DNA of 64,000 nucleotides from CAVUBL01 sp963739795 (GTDB lineage: Bacteria > Acidobacteriota > Thermoanaerobaculia > Multivoradales > DATKCC01), in NCBI GenBank assembly GCA_963739795.1, contig CAVUBL010000022.1:172312-236311 (forward strand), written 5' to 3'. Positions within the stretch are counted from its first letter, which is position 1, and the number at the start of each line of letters is the position of its first letter. Made by a program: the position numbers and the translations under genes. Below the pieces are notes generated by a model. The model searched no databases, had not been told where the DNA came from, and was given only the letters and a program-made list of their open reading frames with translations. Shown here piece after piece: positions 9,698 through 20,232 of the stretch.

Positions 9698-11101
9698 TCA
9701 CACGTGGATCGCGTGCCCCGCCGCGGCGTGGGCCGCCTCGTGCATCGCCTCGCCCAGGGTCGGATGGGCGTGGATCGTCTCGATCAGCTCCTGGTTGGTG
9801 GTCTCGAGGTGGAGCGCCACGCACGCTTCGGCGATCAGGTCGGTGGCGTGGATGCCCACGATGTGGACCCCCAGGACCTCGTCGTACTTGGTGTCGCGGA
9901 CGATCTTGACGAAGCCGGCGGTCTTGCCCTCGATCACTGCTTTGCCCAGGGCGGAGAACGGGAACTTGCCCACCTGGATCTCGTAGCCCCGCTCCTTCGC
10001 CTGGGCCTCGGTGAGGCCGACGTGGGCGACCTCGGGATCGCAGAAGGTGACCATGGGGGTGAGGTCGTAGTCGATGGGGCGCACCGTCTTGCCCGCCATG
10101 TGCTCCACCGCCAGGATGCCCTCCGCCGAGGCGACGTGGGCCAGCCACGGGGTGTCGACCACGTCGCCGATGGCGTAGACCCCCTCGGCCGTGGTCCGCA
10201 TCAGCTCGTCCACCCGGACGTATCCCCGCTCGTCGATCTCGACGCCGGCCTCCTCGAGCCCCAGGTCCCGGGTGACCGGGGCGCGGCCCACGGCGACCAG
10301 GAGCTTGTCCGCCTCCACGGTCTCCTGCCCCTTGGGGCCCTCCAGGGTCGCGCGCACTCCGCCCTCGGTCAGCTCGGCGGCGGCGAGCTTGGTGCCGGTC
10401 TTGAGGGTCATCCCCCGCTTGCGGAACACCCGCGCGACCTCCTTGGAAGCCTCTTCGTCCTCCAAGGGGAGCACCCGTGGGAGCATCTCGACCAGGGTGA
10501 CCCGGCTGCCGAAGCTCGTGTAGACGGAGGCGAACTCCGAGCCCACGGCGCCGGCGCCCAGGACGATCAGGGACTCGGGCACCTGGCGCAGCTCGAGGAG
10601 GTGGTCGGAGGTGAGGATGCGCTCGCCGTCGCTGGGCGCCGGAGGGATCTCCCGGGGCACGGAGCCGGTGGCGATCAGCACGTTCTTCGCCCGGTAGGTC
10701 GTCTTGGCGCCGTCGGGGGCCTCGACCTCCACCTCGTGAGGGCCGACCAGGCGACCGCGGCCCCGGATGCCCTCGACCGTGTTCTTCTTGAACAGGAAGG
10801 CCACGCCCCGGGCGTTCTTGTCGACCACCTGCTCCTTGCGGTCCATGGTCTTCTCGATGTCCAGGGAGGCTTCCGAGACGTCGATGCCCATGGTGCCGGC
10901 CTCGCGGATGCGCTCCAGGAGGTCAGCGGTGTGGAGCAGGGCCTTGGTCGGGATGCAGCCGCGCAGCAGGCAGGTGCCACCGTAGCGCTCGTCCTTCTCC
11001 ACCACGGCGGTCTTGAGGCCGAGCTGGCCCGCCCGGATTGCGGCCACGTAGCCGCCCGGCCCGGAGCCGATCACGATCACGTCGTACTCTTGCTGCGCCA
11101 T
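9698..11101 (-). CDS. lpdA: dihydrolipoyl dehydrogenase (E3)
   Basis: E3 reoxidises dihydrolipoyl groups with FAD and NAD+. The 467-residue protein has the FAD fold VIVIGSGPGGYVAAIRAGQL near the N-terminus, the redox disulfide in GGTCLLRGCIPTK, the NAD fold VLGAGAVGSEFASV, the FAD-binding IGDV segment and the C-terminal catalytic HAHPTLGEAMHEA with the His-Glu pair. The residues LLR between the two redox cysteines replace the commoner LNV. It precedes the E2 gene by 194 bases in the same direction, so E3, E2 and LipB form one functional set. Start ATG 11101. Confidence 0.96.
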   Translation of the reverse strand: MAQQEYDVIVIGSGPGGYVAAIRAGQLGLKTAVVEKDERYGGTCLLRGCIPTKALLHTADLLERIREAGTMGIDVSEASLDIEKTMDRKEQVVDKNARGVAFLFKKNTVEGIRGRGRLVGPHEVEVEAPDGAKTTYRAKNVLIATGSVPREIPPAPSDGERILTSDHLLELRQVPESLIVLGAGAVGSEFASVYTSFGSRVTLVEMLPRVLPLEDEEASKEVARVFRKRGMTLKTGTKLAAAELTEGGVRATLEGPKGQETVEADKLLVAVGRAPVTRDLGLEEAGVEIDERGYVRVDELMRTTAEGVYAIGDVVDTPWLAHVASAEGILAVEHMAGKTVRPIDYDLTPMVTFCDPEVAHVGLTEAQAKERGYEIQVGKFPFSALGKAVIEGKTAGFVKIVRDTKYDEVLGVHIVGIHATDLIAEACVALHLETTNQELIETIHAHPTLGEAMHEAAHAAAGHAIHV

Positions 11102-11168
11102 ATCTGTGTCTCCCTCGGGAGTGGAGTCGGGAATGCGAGCCGGCCCGAGCCGGGGCCGTCGGCCGGGG

Positions 11169-12029
11169 CTACCCCTCGACGGGCTCGGCCCGGAGGCGGC
11201 CCCGCGGGTCCTCCGCCAACCGGGCCACGGGCCGGTCCGCCTCGTGCTCGAAGATGCAGGTCCAGGAACCTTCCCGTGCCCGATCCAGCCAGATCTCCTT
11301 GGTCTCCATGGTGGTCACGGGGAACAAATCGTACCCCATGACCCAAGGAGTCGGGACGTGGGCCCGGGTGGGCACCAGGTCGGCGAAGAAAAGGCCCCGG
11401 GCCGCACCTTCGCCGTCCGCCCCGTCGCCGTCGAGGGCGACCACGCACATGTCCCGGTTGTGCCCCGGCGCTTTGACCGCCCGCACCCCGGCGACCGGCT
11501 CGGCCTCACCGTCGAAAAGCTCCACCACCCCGGCCTCGAACAGGGGCTCCCAGTTGCGCGGGTCGTAGCTCGCCCGGTCGCGGGAGTTGGGACGGCGAGC
11601 GTGGTCCACCTCGCCGCGCTCGATCCAGTAGCAGGCGTTGGGAAAGGTCGGCGCCAGGCGCCCGCCCTGCTCCCGGGTGTTCCAGCCGCAGTGATCGAAG
11701 TGGAGATGGGTGTTGAGGACGTGGGTCACGTCCCCCGGCTCGTAGCCGGCGCGCCGGATCGCCTCGGGAAGGGTGACCCGGTCGGCGTCCAGCCTGAAGA
11801 TCGACCGGAACTTCTCGTCGCCCTTGTCGCCGATGGCGGTGTCCACCAGCAACAGGTCGTCGCCCCGGGCGACCAGCAGGCAGTTGGTGACCATCGTGAT
11901 CCGGTTCTCGGCGTCGGCCGGCTTCTTCTTCTCCCACAACGGCTTGGGCACGACGCCGAACATCGCCCCCCCGTCCAGGCCGAAGGTGCCGTCGTTCACG
12001 AGGGTGATCTGAAGCTCGCCGAGGCGCAT
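11169..12029 (-). CDS. metallo-beta-lactamase-fold hydrolase
   Basis: A 286-residue MBL-fold protein with the zinc motif NTHLHFDHCGWN, an upstream strand LLLVDTAIGDKGDEKF, a later His/Asp pair region (KAPGHNRD, FFADLVPT) and a C-terminal FEHEAD segment. The N-terminus (TLVNDGTFGLDGGAMFG) resembles the YtnP/AttM-like hydrolase group, some of which open lactones, but the substrate cannot be read from sequence. The chosen start is ATG 12029; a TTG 60 bases upstream gives a non-conserved extension. It lies 67 bases upstream of lpdA and is divergent from the beta-barrel gene at 12292. Confidence 0.85.
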   Translation of the reverse strand: MRLGELQITLVNDGTFGLDGGAMFGVVPKPLWEKKKPADAENRITMVTNCLLVARGDDLLLVDTAIGDKGDEKFRSIFRLDADRVTLPEAIRRAGYEPGDVTHVLNTHLHFDHCGWNTREQGGRLAPTFPNACYWIERGEVDHARRPNSRDRASYDPRNWEPLFEAGVVELFDGEAEPVAGVRAVKAPGHNRDMCVVALDGDGADGEGAARGLFFADLVPTRAHVPTPWVMGYDLFPVTTMETKEIWLDRAREGSWTCIFEHEADRPVARLAEDPRGRLRAEPVEG

Positions 12030-12291
12030 GGGCGGAAGTGTACAGGATCGTTTCGGGTTGAAACTTTCGGGGTCGGGCGCCGTCCTCAAAGGAGGGCGGT
12101 ATCTAGTGACCGGCCAGTACCGGGCCTCACCTCTGGTGTCTCAAGCTCCCTCGAATCAGGGACTTGCTTCCGACGGCGCGAGGTGGCATCCCGGTTGCTG
12201 CACACCGGGTCAGGTAGGACCGAGCACACCGGACCGATCCGCCGGACCGGCTCCGGAACCAACGAATCATCGGACTCGAGGGAGAGAGAGA

Positions 12292-12999
12292 ATGAGCACC
12301 ACGACCCGAATCCTACAAACCGTCGCCGTCGCGGCGGCTTTGGCCGCTCTGGCGGCCCCCGTGTCGGCCCAGTACTACCGTGGGGATCACGCACTGCGCT
12401 TCCGCGCCGGCCTCTTCGAGCCGGACGGCAGCTCCCAGTACTGGTATGACGCCAACGACCTGTTCACCGGCGGGACGAGCGACTTCCAGGACACCATCGG
12501 CGGCATCGACTACCGCATGGGCCTGGGCGGTGGCAGCCACCTCAGCCTGCTCTTCTCGGCCAGCGGCTACGAAGGGCAGTCCCAGCGCACGTACCGGAAT
12601 TTCGTGGACAACCAGCAGAATGAGATCCGCAGCCGTGCGACCCTCGACATCTCGTCGGTCACGGCCGGGCTGATGTTCCAGTTCGCCCCGCAGGCGCCCG
12701 TCCGTCCGTACGTGGGCGCGGGCGGCGGGTACTACTTCTGGCAGCTCAAGGAGTCGGGGGACTTCATCGACTTCGGATCGTCGAACACGATCTTCCACGA
12801 CCGCTTCAAGGACGACGGCCAGACGCTGGGCTACTACTGGCTCGCCGGCCTGGCGGTGCCCTTGAGCCCCGACTGGTCGCTGTTCGCCGAGGGCCGCTGG
12901 CACAAGGCGGAGGACACCCTGAACGGTGACTTCGCCGGTCTGGGCAAGCTCGACCTTTCGGGCCGGGAGATCTCCGCCGGCTTCGCCTGGTCGTTCTGA
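12292..12999 (+). CDS. outer-membrane beta-barrel protein
   Basis: A 235-residue exported protein with a clear signal peptide (hydrophobic residues 8-22, cleavage after VSA26) and a mature part of alternating hydrophobic/polar strands rich in Tyr, Gly and Phe, ending in FAWSF. A terminal aromatic residue is the usual signal for outer-membrane insertion by the BAM complex. The pattern (HALRFRAGLFEP..., PYVGAGGGYYFW, LSPDWSLFAEGRW) matches the OmpW/OprF-like eight-stranded barrel superfamily without identifying a member. Start ATG 12292 follows GGGAGAG. It implies a diderm cell. The 262-base upstream gap contains no convincing promoter. Confidence 0.8.
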   Translation: MSTTTRILQTVAVAAALAALAAPVSAQYYRGDHALRFRAGLFEPDGSSQYWYDANDLFTGGTSDFQDTIGGIDYRMGLGGGSHLSLLFSASGYEGQSQRTYRNFVDNQQNEIRSRATLDISSVTAGLMFQFAPQAPVRPYVGAGGGYYFWQLKESGDFIDFGSSNTIFHDRFKDDGQTLGYYWLAGLAVPLSPDWSLFAEGRWHKAEDTLNGDFAGLGKLDLSGREISAGFAWSF

Positions 13000-13039
13000 C
13001 CGCAGCACTGGGCCGGCGGGCTCCAACCCGCCGGCCCGC

Positions 13040-13681
13040 TTATCCAAACTTTCTCATTAACCCCACCACAATCCCCTGAATCTTCACGTCCTTCGCCGGG
13101 ACGTAGATCGGCTCCATGTTCGGGTTGGCCGGCTGCAGCCGTACCCTCTTGCCCTCGGGGTAGAACTGCTTGAGGGTCGCCTCGTCGCCGACCAGCGCCA
13201 CCACCATCTCCCCGGGCGCGGCGAGCTCCCGGAGCTGGACCACGACGTAGTCGCCGTCGAAGATCCCCTCGTCGATCATGGAGTCCCCCGCGACGCGCAG
13301 GACGTAGTGGTCCCCGGCGCCCCGCCCGGCCAGGAGGTGGCTGGGCACGGCCAGGGTCTCGTCCCCGGCGACGGCCTCGATGGGCTTGCCGGCGGCGATC
13401 CGGCCGAAGAAGGGCAGCTCCACCTCCGGCGGTCCCTCCGAGGGTTGCACCGACTCGCGGACCAGCGCGATCCCCCGCTTCTGGTTCCGCGCGCGCTCCA
13501 CGAAGCCCTTGTCTTCGAGGAGCTTGAGGTGCTTGTAGACAGTTCCGTACGACGAGTAGCCGAAGCGCTTTCGGATCTCGAGGTGGGTCGGCGAGATTCC
13601 GTGCTCACGCCGGAACTCCCCGATGAAGTCCAGGATCGCTTTCTGCCGCTCGGTTAGGTAGTCTTTGCGCGGTTTCGCCAT
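13040..13681 (-). CDS. lexA: LexA repressor
   Basis: LexA represses SOS genes and self-cleaves when RecA is activated. The 213-residue protein has an N-terminal winged helix (ILDFIGEFRREHGISPTHLEIRKRFGY region, residues 16-60) and an S24 peptidase domain with the cleavage bond A97-G98 in RIAAGKP, nucleophile S134 in GDSMID and general base K171 in ATLKQF. The helix-turn-helix differs in detail from the E. coli one, so its box may differ. I see no E. coli- or Bacillus-type SOS box upstream. A second ATG lies two codons upstream, but the promoter position favours ATG 13681 as a leaderless start. Confidence 0.93.
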   Translation of the reverse strand: MAKPRKDYLTERQKAILDFIGEFRREHGISPTHLEIRKRFGYSSYGTVYKHLKLLEDKGFVERARNQKRGIALVRESVQPSEGPPEVELPFFGRIAAGKPIEAVAGDETLAVPSHLLAGRGAGDHYVLRVAGDSMIDEGIFDGDYVVVQLRELAAPGEMVVALVGDEATLKQFYPEGKRVRLQPANPNMEPIYVPAKDVKIQGIVVGLMRKFG

Positions 13682-13687
13682 GGACAT

Positions 13688-13717
13688 ATCGTACAGCGGT
13701 AATTTCGCGTAAGTCAA
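13688..13717 (-). promoter_or_regulatory. lexA promoter, predicted leaderless transcript
   Basis: Minus-strand -35 TTGACT (13712-13717) and -10 TACGAT (13688-13693) are 18 bases apart. Seven bases below the -10 box is the A of ATG 13681, so the message would start at or next to the start codon. This agrees with the absence of any ribosome binding site. Confidence 0.55.
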
Positions 13718-13750
13718 GAACCGCCTCCAAACGCTTGAAAACAGGGTGCC

Positions 13751-13779
13751 TTGACGGAGCTCGAGCGCCCATCTAGACT
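13751..13779 (+). promoter_or_regulatory. promoter of the M16 peptidase pair
   Basis: -35 TTGACG (13751-13756) and -10 TAGACT (13774-13779) with a 17-base spacer. The transcript would start near 13786, giving a leader of only about 12 bases with no ribosome binding site before ATG 13798. It is back-to-back with the lexA promoter, only 34 bases apart. Confidence 0.55.
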
Positions 13780-13797
13780 GCGTTGCCTCCCCGCCCC

Positions 13798-15090
13798 ATG
13801 TCCCTCGCCGCCCCATCCGCCACCTCCCAGCAACAGCTCGAAGAGCACCGCCTGGACAACGGTCTGCGGGTCGTCCTCCTCCCCGACGACCGGCTCCCCC
13901 TGGTGACCGTGAACCTCTGGTACCACGTGGGCTCGAAGAACGAGCACCCGGGGTTGACCGGTTTCGCGCACCTGTTCGAGCACATGCTCTTCCAGGGCAG
14001 CGAGCACGTCGGCGACAGCGACCACTTCCGGTACATCCAGCAGGCGGGCGGCGTGGCCAACGGGTCGACCTGGTACGACCGGACCAACTACTACGAGACT
14101 CTCCCGGCCCATCACCTGGACCTGGGCCTCTGGCTGGAGTCGGACCGCCTGGGTTTCCTCCTGCCGGCGCTGACCGAAGAGAAGCTCGAGACCCAGCGCA
14201 GCGTGGTGATGAACGAGCGCCGGCAACGGGTGGACAACCAGCCCTACGGGCGTGCCTCCGAGCTCTTGAACGCGCTCCTCTTCCCCGCCGATCATCCGTA
14301 CCACTGGCCGGTGATCGGCTACATGGAGGACATCGCCGCCGCGACACTGGACGACGTGCGCCGCTTCTTCGGCACCTACTACTCGCCGTCCAACGCCGTG
14401 CTCACCCTCGTCGGTCACTTCGCCCCGGACGAGGCTCTGGAGCGGGTGGAGCGCTGGTTCGGGCCCCTCCCCGCGGCGGCCCGCCCCGCGGCGGTCATCC
14501 CGCCGGACCCGAGCTTCACCGGCGAGCGCCGCGAGCGCATGGCGGACGACGTCCGCCTGGCCCGGGTCTACCTCGGGTCCCTCGCCCCCCGGTACGGCGA
14601 AGCGGGCTGGTACGCCGGCGACCTCCTGTCCCGGATCCTCACGTCGGGCAAGTCGAGCCTGCTCCACGAGGACCTGGTCTACCGCCGGGAGCTGGCGCGC
14701 CAGGTCTCCGCCTACGAGCTGCCCACCGAGGTCCCGGGCACCTTCACAGTGGTCGCCACGGTGCGCCCGGACCGTGACGTGGGCGAGCTCGAGCGGGAAA
14801 TCGTCGGCCACCTGGAGCGGCTCGCGGCCCACGGGCCGAGCGAGCAGGACCTGGAGCGGGCGCGCAACCAGGCCCTCACGGATCTCTTCGAAGACTTCCA
14901 GAGGCTCGAGTCCCGGGCCGACATGCTGTCCCAGTGCGCCACCTACCTCGACGATCCCGGGCTGTCCCTGAGCGAGGCCGAGAGGTATTCGGTGGTCGAC
15001 GCCGCCGCCGTGCGGGAGTTCGCCCGGCGCTACCTGGTGGAGGGCGGCCGGGCCGTGGTGACCGTCGAGCCCCGGGAGACGGCGGCGTGA
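13798..15090 (+). CDS. M16 family zinc peptidase, catalytic subunit
   Basis: A 430-residue pitrilysin/processing-peptidase protein with the inverted zinc motif HLFEH at residues 58-62 and the downstream glutamate segment (ETQRSVVMNERRQR) that supplies the third ligand. The next gene encodes a homologue without the motif, so the two probably form the heterodimer known for bacterial M16B pairs. There is no signal peptide from ATG 13798; a TTG five codons upstream is the alternative start. It overlaps the second gene as GTGA. Peptide substrates are not predictable from sequence. Confidence 0.9.
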   Translation: MSLAAPSATSQQQLEEHRLDNGLRVVLLPDDRLPLVTVNLWYHVGSKNEHPGLTGFAHLFEHMLFQGSEHVGDSDHFRYIQQAGGVANGSTWYDRTNYYETLPAHHLDLGLWLESDRLGFLLPALTEEKLETQRSVVMNERRQRVDNQPYGRASELLNALLFPADHPYHWPVIGYMEDIAAATLDDVRRFFGTYYSPSNAVLTLVGHFAPDEALERVERWFGPLPAAARPAAVIPPDPSFTGERRERMADDVRLARVYLGSLAPRYGEAGWYAGDLLSRILTSGKSSLLHEDLVYRRELARQVSAYELPTEVPGTFTVVATVRPDRDVGELEREIVGHLERLAAHGPSEQDLERARNQALTDLFEDFQRLESRADMLSQCATYLDDPGLSLSEAERYSVVDAAAVREFARRYLVEGGRAVVTVEPRETAA

Positions 15091-16457
15091 GCCTCCCGCT
15101 CCGGCCCCGGGTCGATCGGAGCCGGCCACCGGCACCCACCGCAGTCGAGCCGTACACCTTCCCAAGCTTCGTGCGCCGGACGCTGCCCGGGGGCCTGGAG
15201 GTCGTTCCTGTGCCCATCGAACGAGCCCGCCTGGTGAGCCTGGACCTGGTCTTCCCGGCAGGTGCCGATTTCGATCCCCCGGGGGCCGCCGGGACCGCCA
15301 CCCTGGCCGCCGGCCTCCTGGACGAGGGGACCGAGGAGCGCACCGCCCTCGAGATCGCCTCGTCGGTCGAGCGCCTCGGCGGGGTTCTCGACTCCGGGGC
15401 CGACTGGAGCGTGGGCTCGGCCTCCGCCCAGATGCTGGCCGAGCATCTGGAGCCCGGCCTCGAGCTGCTGGCCGAGATCGCCACCCGCGCCACCTTCCCG
15501 GAGGAGGAGGTGGAACGCGCCCGCCGCAACCGGCTGACCGACCTGCTCCGCCGCCGGGACTCGCCGAGCGTCATGGCGAGCGATCACTTCTCGGCCCAGG
15601 TCTACGAAGGCACCCGCTACGGCAAGCCGCTGGTCGGTACCGCCGAAGAGGCCGCGGCCCTCGAACGGGACGGGCTGGTCGCCTTCTACCGCACCCACTA
15701 CCGACTCGCCGGTGCCACGCTGATCGCCGTCGGCGACCTCGATCCCGAGAGCTTCCTGGAGCTCGCCTCGGGGCTCTTCGCCGACGCTTCTCCGGAGCCT
15801 GGCCCACCCCGGCCCAGCATCCTGCCCCCCCGGCCCGACGGCGTCCGGATCCGGATCGTGGACCGGCCGGAAGGAGCCCAGACAGAGATCCGGGTGGGCC
15901 ACGAGGGCGTGCCGCGGACCGACCCGGACTGGAGCCCGCTCTCGGTGCTCAACGTCCTGCTGGGCGGCAAGTTCATCAGCCGGATCAACCTCAACCTGCG
16001 GGAGCGCCACGGCCTCACCTACAGCGCCTCCAGCCGCCTGTCGCCCCGCCTCGGGCCCGGCCCCTTCGCGCTGGGAGCCGCGGTGGACACCCCGGCGGTG
16101 GGAGTGGCGGTCCGGGAGATTCTTGGCGAGCTCGAGCGGCTGCGCGAGGAGCCGGTCGAAGCCGACGAGCTTCGGGACACGAAGAGCTACATCCTGGGCA
16201 CGTTCCCCTACAGCCTCCAGACCGTCGCGGGCGTCCTCCACCTGGTCGAGAACCTGAGGGTCTATGGGCTGCCGGAAGACCACTACACCCCGCAGCGCTA
16301 CCTGGAGCGCCTCGAGGCGGTGACCGAGGCCGAGATCCAACGCGTCGCACGGGCGCACCTGTACCCGGGGCGGGCGGCGGTCATCGCGGTGGGCCCGGCG
16401 GCGGAGCTGGCACCGCAGCTCGAGGGTCTGGGGACGCTGGAGATCGTGGGGAGCTGA
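15087..16457 (+). CDS. M16 family peptidase homologue, non-catalytic subunit
   Basis: A 456-residue M16 protein that lacks HxxEH: the equivalent segment is LAAGLLDEGTEERT. It keeps the C-terminal R/Y feature (LNLRERHGLTYSASS) that in M16B pairs contributes to substrate binding from the inactive partner. The start is GTG 15087, overlapping the upstream gene's stop as GTGA, so subunits are made together. Its 3' end runs 77 bases into the convergent kinase gene (16381-16457), an unusual tail-to-tail overlap. A missing signal peptide suggests a cytoplasmic or non-classically exported dimer. Confidence 0.88.
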   Translation: MSLPLRPRVDRSRPPAPTAVEPYTFPSFVRRTLPGGLEVVPVPIERARLVSLDLVFPAGADFDPPGAAGTATLAAGLLDEGTEERTALEIASSVERLGGVLDSGADWSVGSASAQMLAEHLEPGLELLAEIATRATFPEEEVERARRNRLTDLLRRRDSPSVMASDHFSAQVYEGTRYGKPLVGTAEEAAALERDGLVAFYRTHYRLAGATLIAVGDLDPESFLELASGLFADASPEPGPPRPSILPPRPDGVRIRIVDRPEGAQTEIRVGHEGVPRTDPDWSPLSVLNVLLGGKFISRINLNLRERHGLTYSASSRLSPRLGPGPFALGAAVDTPAVGVAVREILGELERLREEPVEADELRDTKSYILGTFPYSLQTVAGVLHLVENLRVYGLPEDHYTPQRYLERLEAVTEAEIQRVARAHLYPGRAAVIAVGPAAELAPQLEGLGTLEIVGS

Positions 16458-17970
16458 GATCGGCGGTGGCCTGGCCGTCGGCCGCCACGTGGATCCGCAG
16501 GACCGCCCGCGAGCCGGTGTTGAAGCGGCCCGGCACCTCCAGCCGCTGCGCCGACTGCCCCGGCCGCGCGACGTAAATCCAGAGGGAGCCGGAACCGTCA
16601 GGCACGGCGATCCCCTGCTCGAAGCCACCCCGACCCGGCTTCCTCGAGTACGGCCTCGGGCCGGGCTCGTAGTACGAGAAGCCCCGGTGCAGGACCCGGA
16701 GCCCGGCGGAGTAGATGGTCACCACGCCCTCCGGCGCCTCGCTCGTGAACTCGACCCGTACCCGAGCCTTGCGGGGGACACCCGGCGCCGCCGCGGCCCC
16801 CGGGCCGGCCTCCGGATGCGGGGCCCGGTTCCCGGCTCGGCCGGCGGTGTCGCCGGCCGCCCCTCCTCCTGTGGAGGCGCCGCCGGGCGCGGGACCCCGG
16901 AGGGCGAGAAAACCGCCGGCCGCCAGGACGCCCAGCACCGCGCCCGCGATCGCCGGAAGAGCGAGGGCCCGAAGATGAGTGCGCCCGTCCGCGCCGAGCC
17001 AGCGCGACGCGAGCCACCGGGAACGCGCCGGCGGGAGACCGAGGACGGTTCGATCGAGGATCTGGGTGGCGGAGGTCGAGCCCGCATCCAGCTCCCCCGC
17101 GGCCCGGTAGAGGATGCGGCGCAGCTCGGCCGTCAGCTCTCCGGCGGAGGCGTAGCGCAGCTCCGGGTCCTTCGCCAGAGCGCGCTCGAAGACGCCCTGA
17201 AGGCGGGGCGAGAGGCCCGCGAGCTCCGGCGTGACGTCGGGGAGCGGCGCGTGGACGACCCGGTGGACGACCTCGGCCACGTTGGCCCCCTCGAAGGGCC
17301 GGCGGCCGGTGAGCATCTCGAACAGCACGACCCCCAAGGCGAAGACGTCAGACCGTCCGGTGACCTCGCGGCCCAGGAGCTGCTCCGGCGCCATGTAACT
17401 CGGTGTGCCGAGGACCTGGTCGCCCTCGTCGCCGAACGGGACCTTGTCCAGACGCGCGATGCCGAAGTCGGTGAGCTTCACCTGGCCCGCCTCGTCGAGG
17501 AGGATGTTGGCGGGCTTGACGTCCCGGTGGACGACGCCCATGGTGTGGAGATAGTCGAGCGCCGAGGCGATCTGGGCCACCAGGTCGACGGCGCGCTCGA
17601 AGTCGAGCTTGCGGCCGGGCGCCAGGATCTCGGCCAGGCTGCGGCCGCGCACGTACTCCATGGCCATGAAGACCGTCCGGTCGGACCGCTCGACCAGGTC
17701 ATAGACCGTGACGATGTTCGGGTGGGAGAGCACGCCGGCGCTGCGCGCCTCGCGGAGCAGGTCGTCCCGAAGCGAGCGCACCCCGTGGCGCTGCGATTCC
17801 TCCCCCGGCGGCCCGGCGGCCCGGAAGCTCTTGATCGCCACCTCGCGGCCGATCAGGCTGTCGCGCGCCAGGTAGACCGTCCCCGAGGCCCCGCGGCCGA
17901 TCTCCCGTACGAGCTCGTAACGTCCGAAGTCGAGTGCGGGGTCCAAGGTGAAACCTTCTCCGCTGCTCAC
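16381..17970 (-). CDS. receptor-type Ser/Thr protein kinase (second of tandem pair)
   Basis: A 529-residue Hanks-type kinase. The cytoplasmic kinase domain spans about residues 17-290: glycine loop GRGASG (25-30), ATP lysine K47, catalytic loop HRDVKPAN (D150), DFG 168-170 and APE 194-196. One membrane helix is at about 335-357. A low-complexity Gly/Ala/Pro stretch follows, then an external domain of about 100 residues (403-507) starting VRVEF...APEGVVTIY. That domain resembles the tail of the kinase upstream. The start is GTG 17970, 38 bases after the other kinase, with a poor ribosome site. The ligand and targets are unknown. Confidence 0.9.
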   Translation of the reverse strand: MSSGEGFTLDPALDFGRYELVREIGRGASGTVYLARDSLIGREVAIKSFRAAGPPGEESQRHGVRSLRDDLLREARSAGVLSHPNIVTVYDLVERSDRTVFMAMEYVRGRSLAEILAPGRKLDFERAVDLVAQIASALDYLHTMGVVHRDVKPANILLDEAGQVKLTDFGIARLDKVPFGDEGDQVLGTPSYMAPEQLLGREVTGRSDVFALGVVLFEMLTGRRPFEGANVAEVVHRVVHAPLPDVTPELAGLSPRLQGVFERALAKDPELRYASAGELTAELRRILYRAAGELDAGSTSATQILDRTVLGLPPARSRWLASRWLGADGRTHLRALALPAIAGAVLGVLAAGGFLALRGPAPGGASTGGGAAGDTAGRAGNRAPHPEAGPGAAAAPGVPRKARVRVEFTSEAPEGVVTIYSAGLRVLHRGFSYYEPGPRPYSRKPGRGGFEQGIAVPDGSGSLWIYVARPGQSAQRLEVPGRFNTGSRAVLRIHVAADGQATADLSSPRSPASPDPRAAVPAPPPGPPR

Positions 17971-18008
17971 ACCGAGACGCCGAGCAAGATCGGTTCCACG
18001 TTCCGGCG

Positions 18009-20006
<1,998 letters not shown>

Positions 20007-20156
20007 CTTCTCATCTCGCTGGTTGGAGCGTAGGGGTCGCGCTCATTCTAGCAGCCCTCCGCCCGCGTCCACAGGCCGCCGCGAAAAAACGGAACGACGC
20101 GCGTAAGCTGCTGAAATCACAAGACATACAGGTCGCCAGAGGGGGCCGTTGGCCTG

Positions 20157-20165
20157 TGGTATATT
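20157..20165 (+). promoter_or_regulatory. extended -10 element before the EF-G-like gene
   Basis: TGGTATATT fits an extended -10 box (TGnTATAAT) 68 bases upstream of ATG 20233. No good -35 is visible at the usual spacing, as can be the case for extended -10 promoters. Confidence 0.35.
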
Positions 20166-20232
20166 TGAGCGCCCCAACGAGGAGACGCACCCCACAGAGA
20201 AGATCGAGGGCGAGATCAAGGAGACCATATCC

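Noticed and set aside
12079..12100. Stem GCCGTCCTC/GAGGGCGGT between the MBL and beta-barrel genes as a terminator or riboswitch
   Set aside because: Short, with a G-T pair, not placed after a gene on either strand and without a T-run.
13682..13750. LexA box of E. coli or Bacillus type
   Set aside because: I looked for CTGT-N8-ACAG and GAAC-N4-GTTC around the lexA promoter and found only partial matches.
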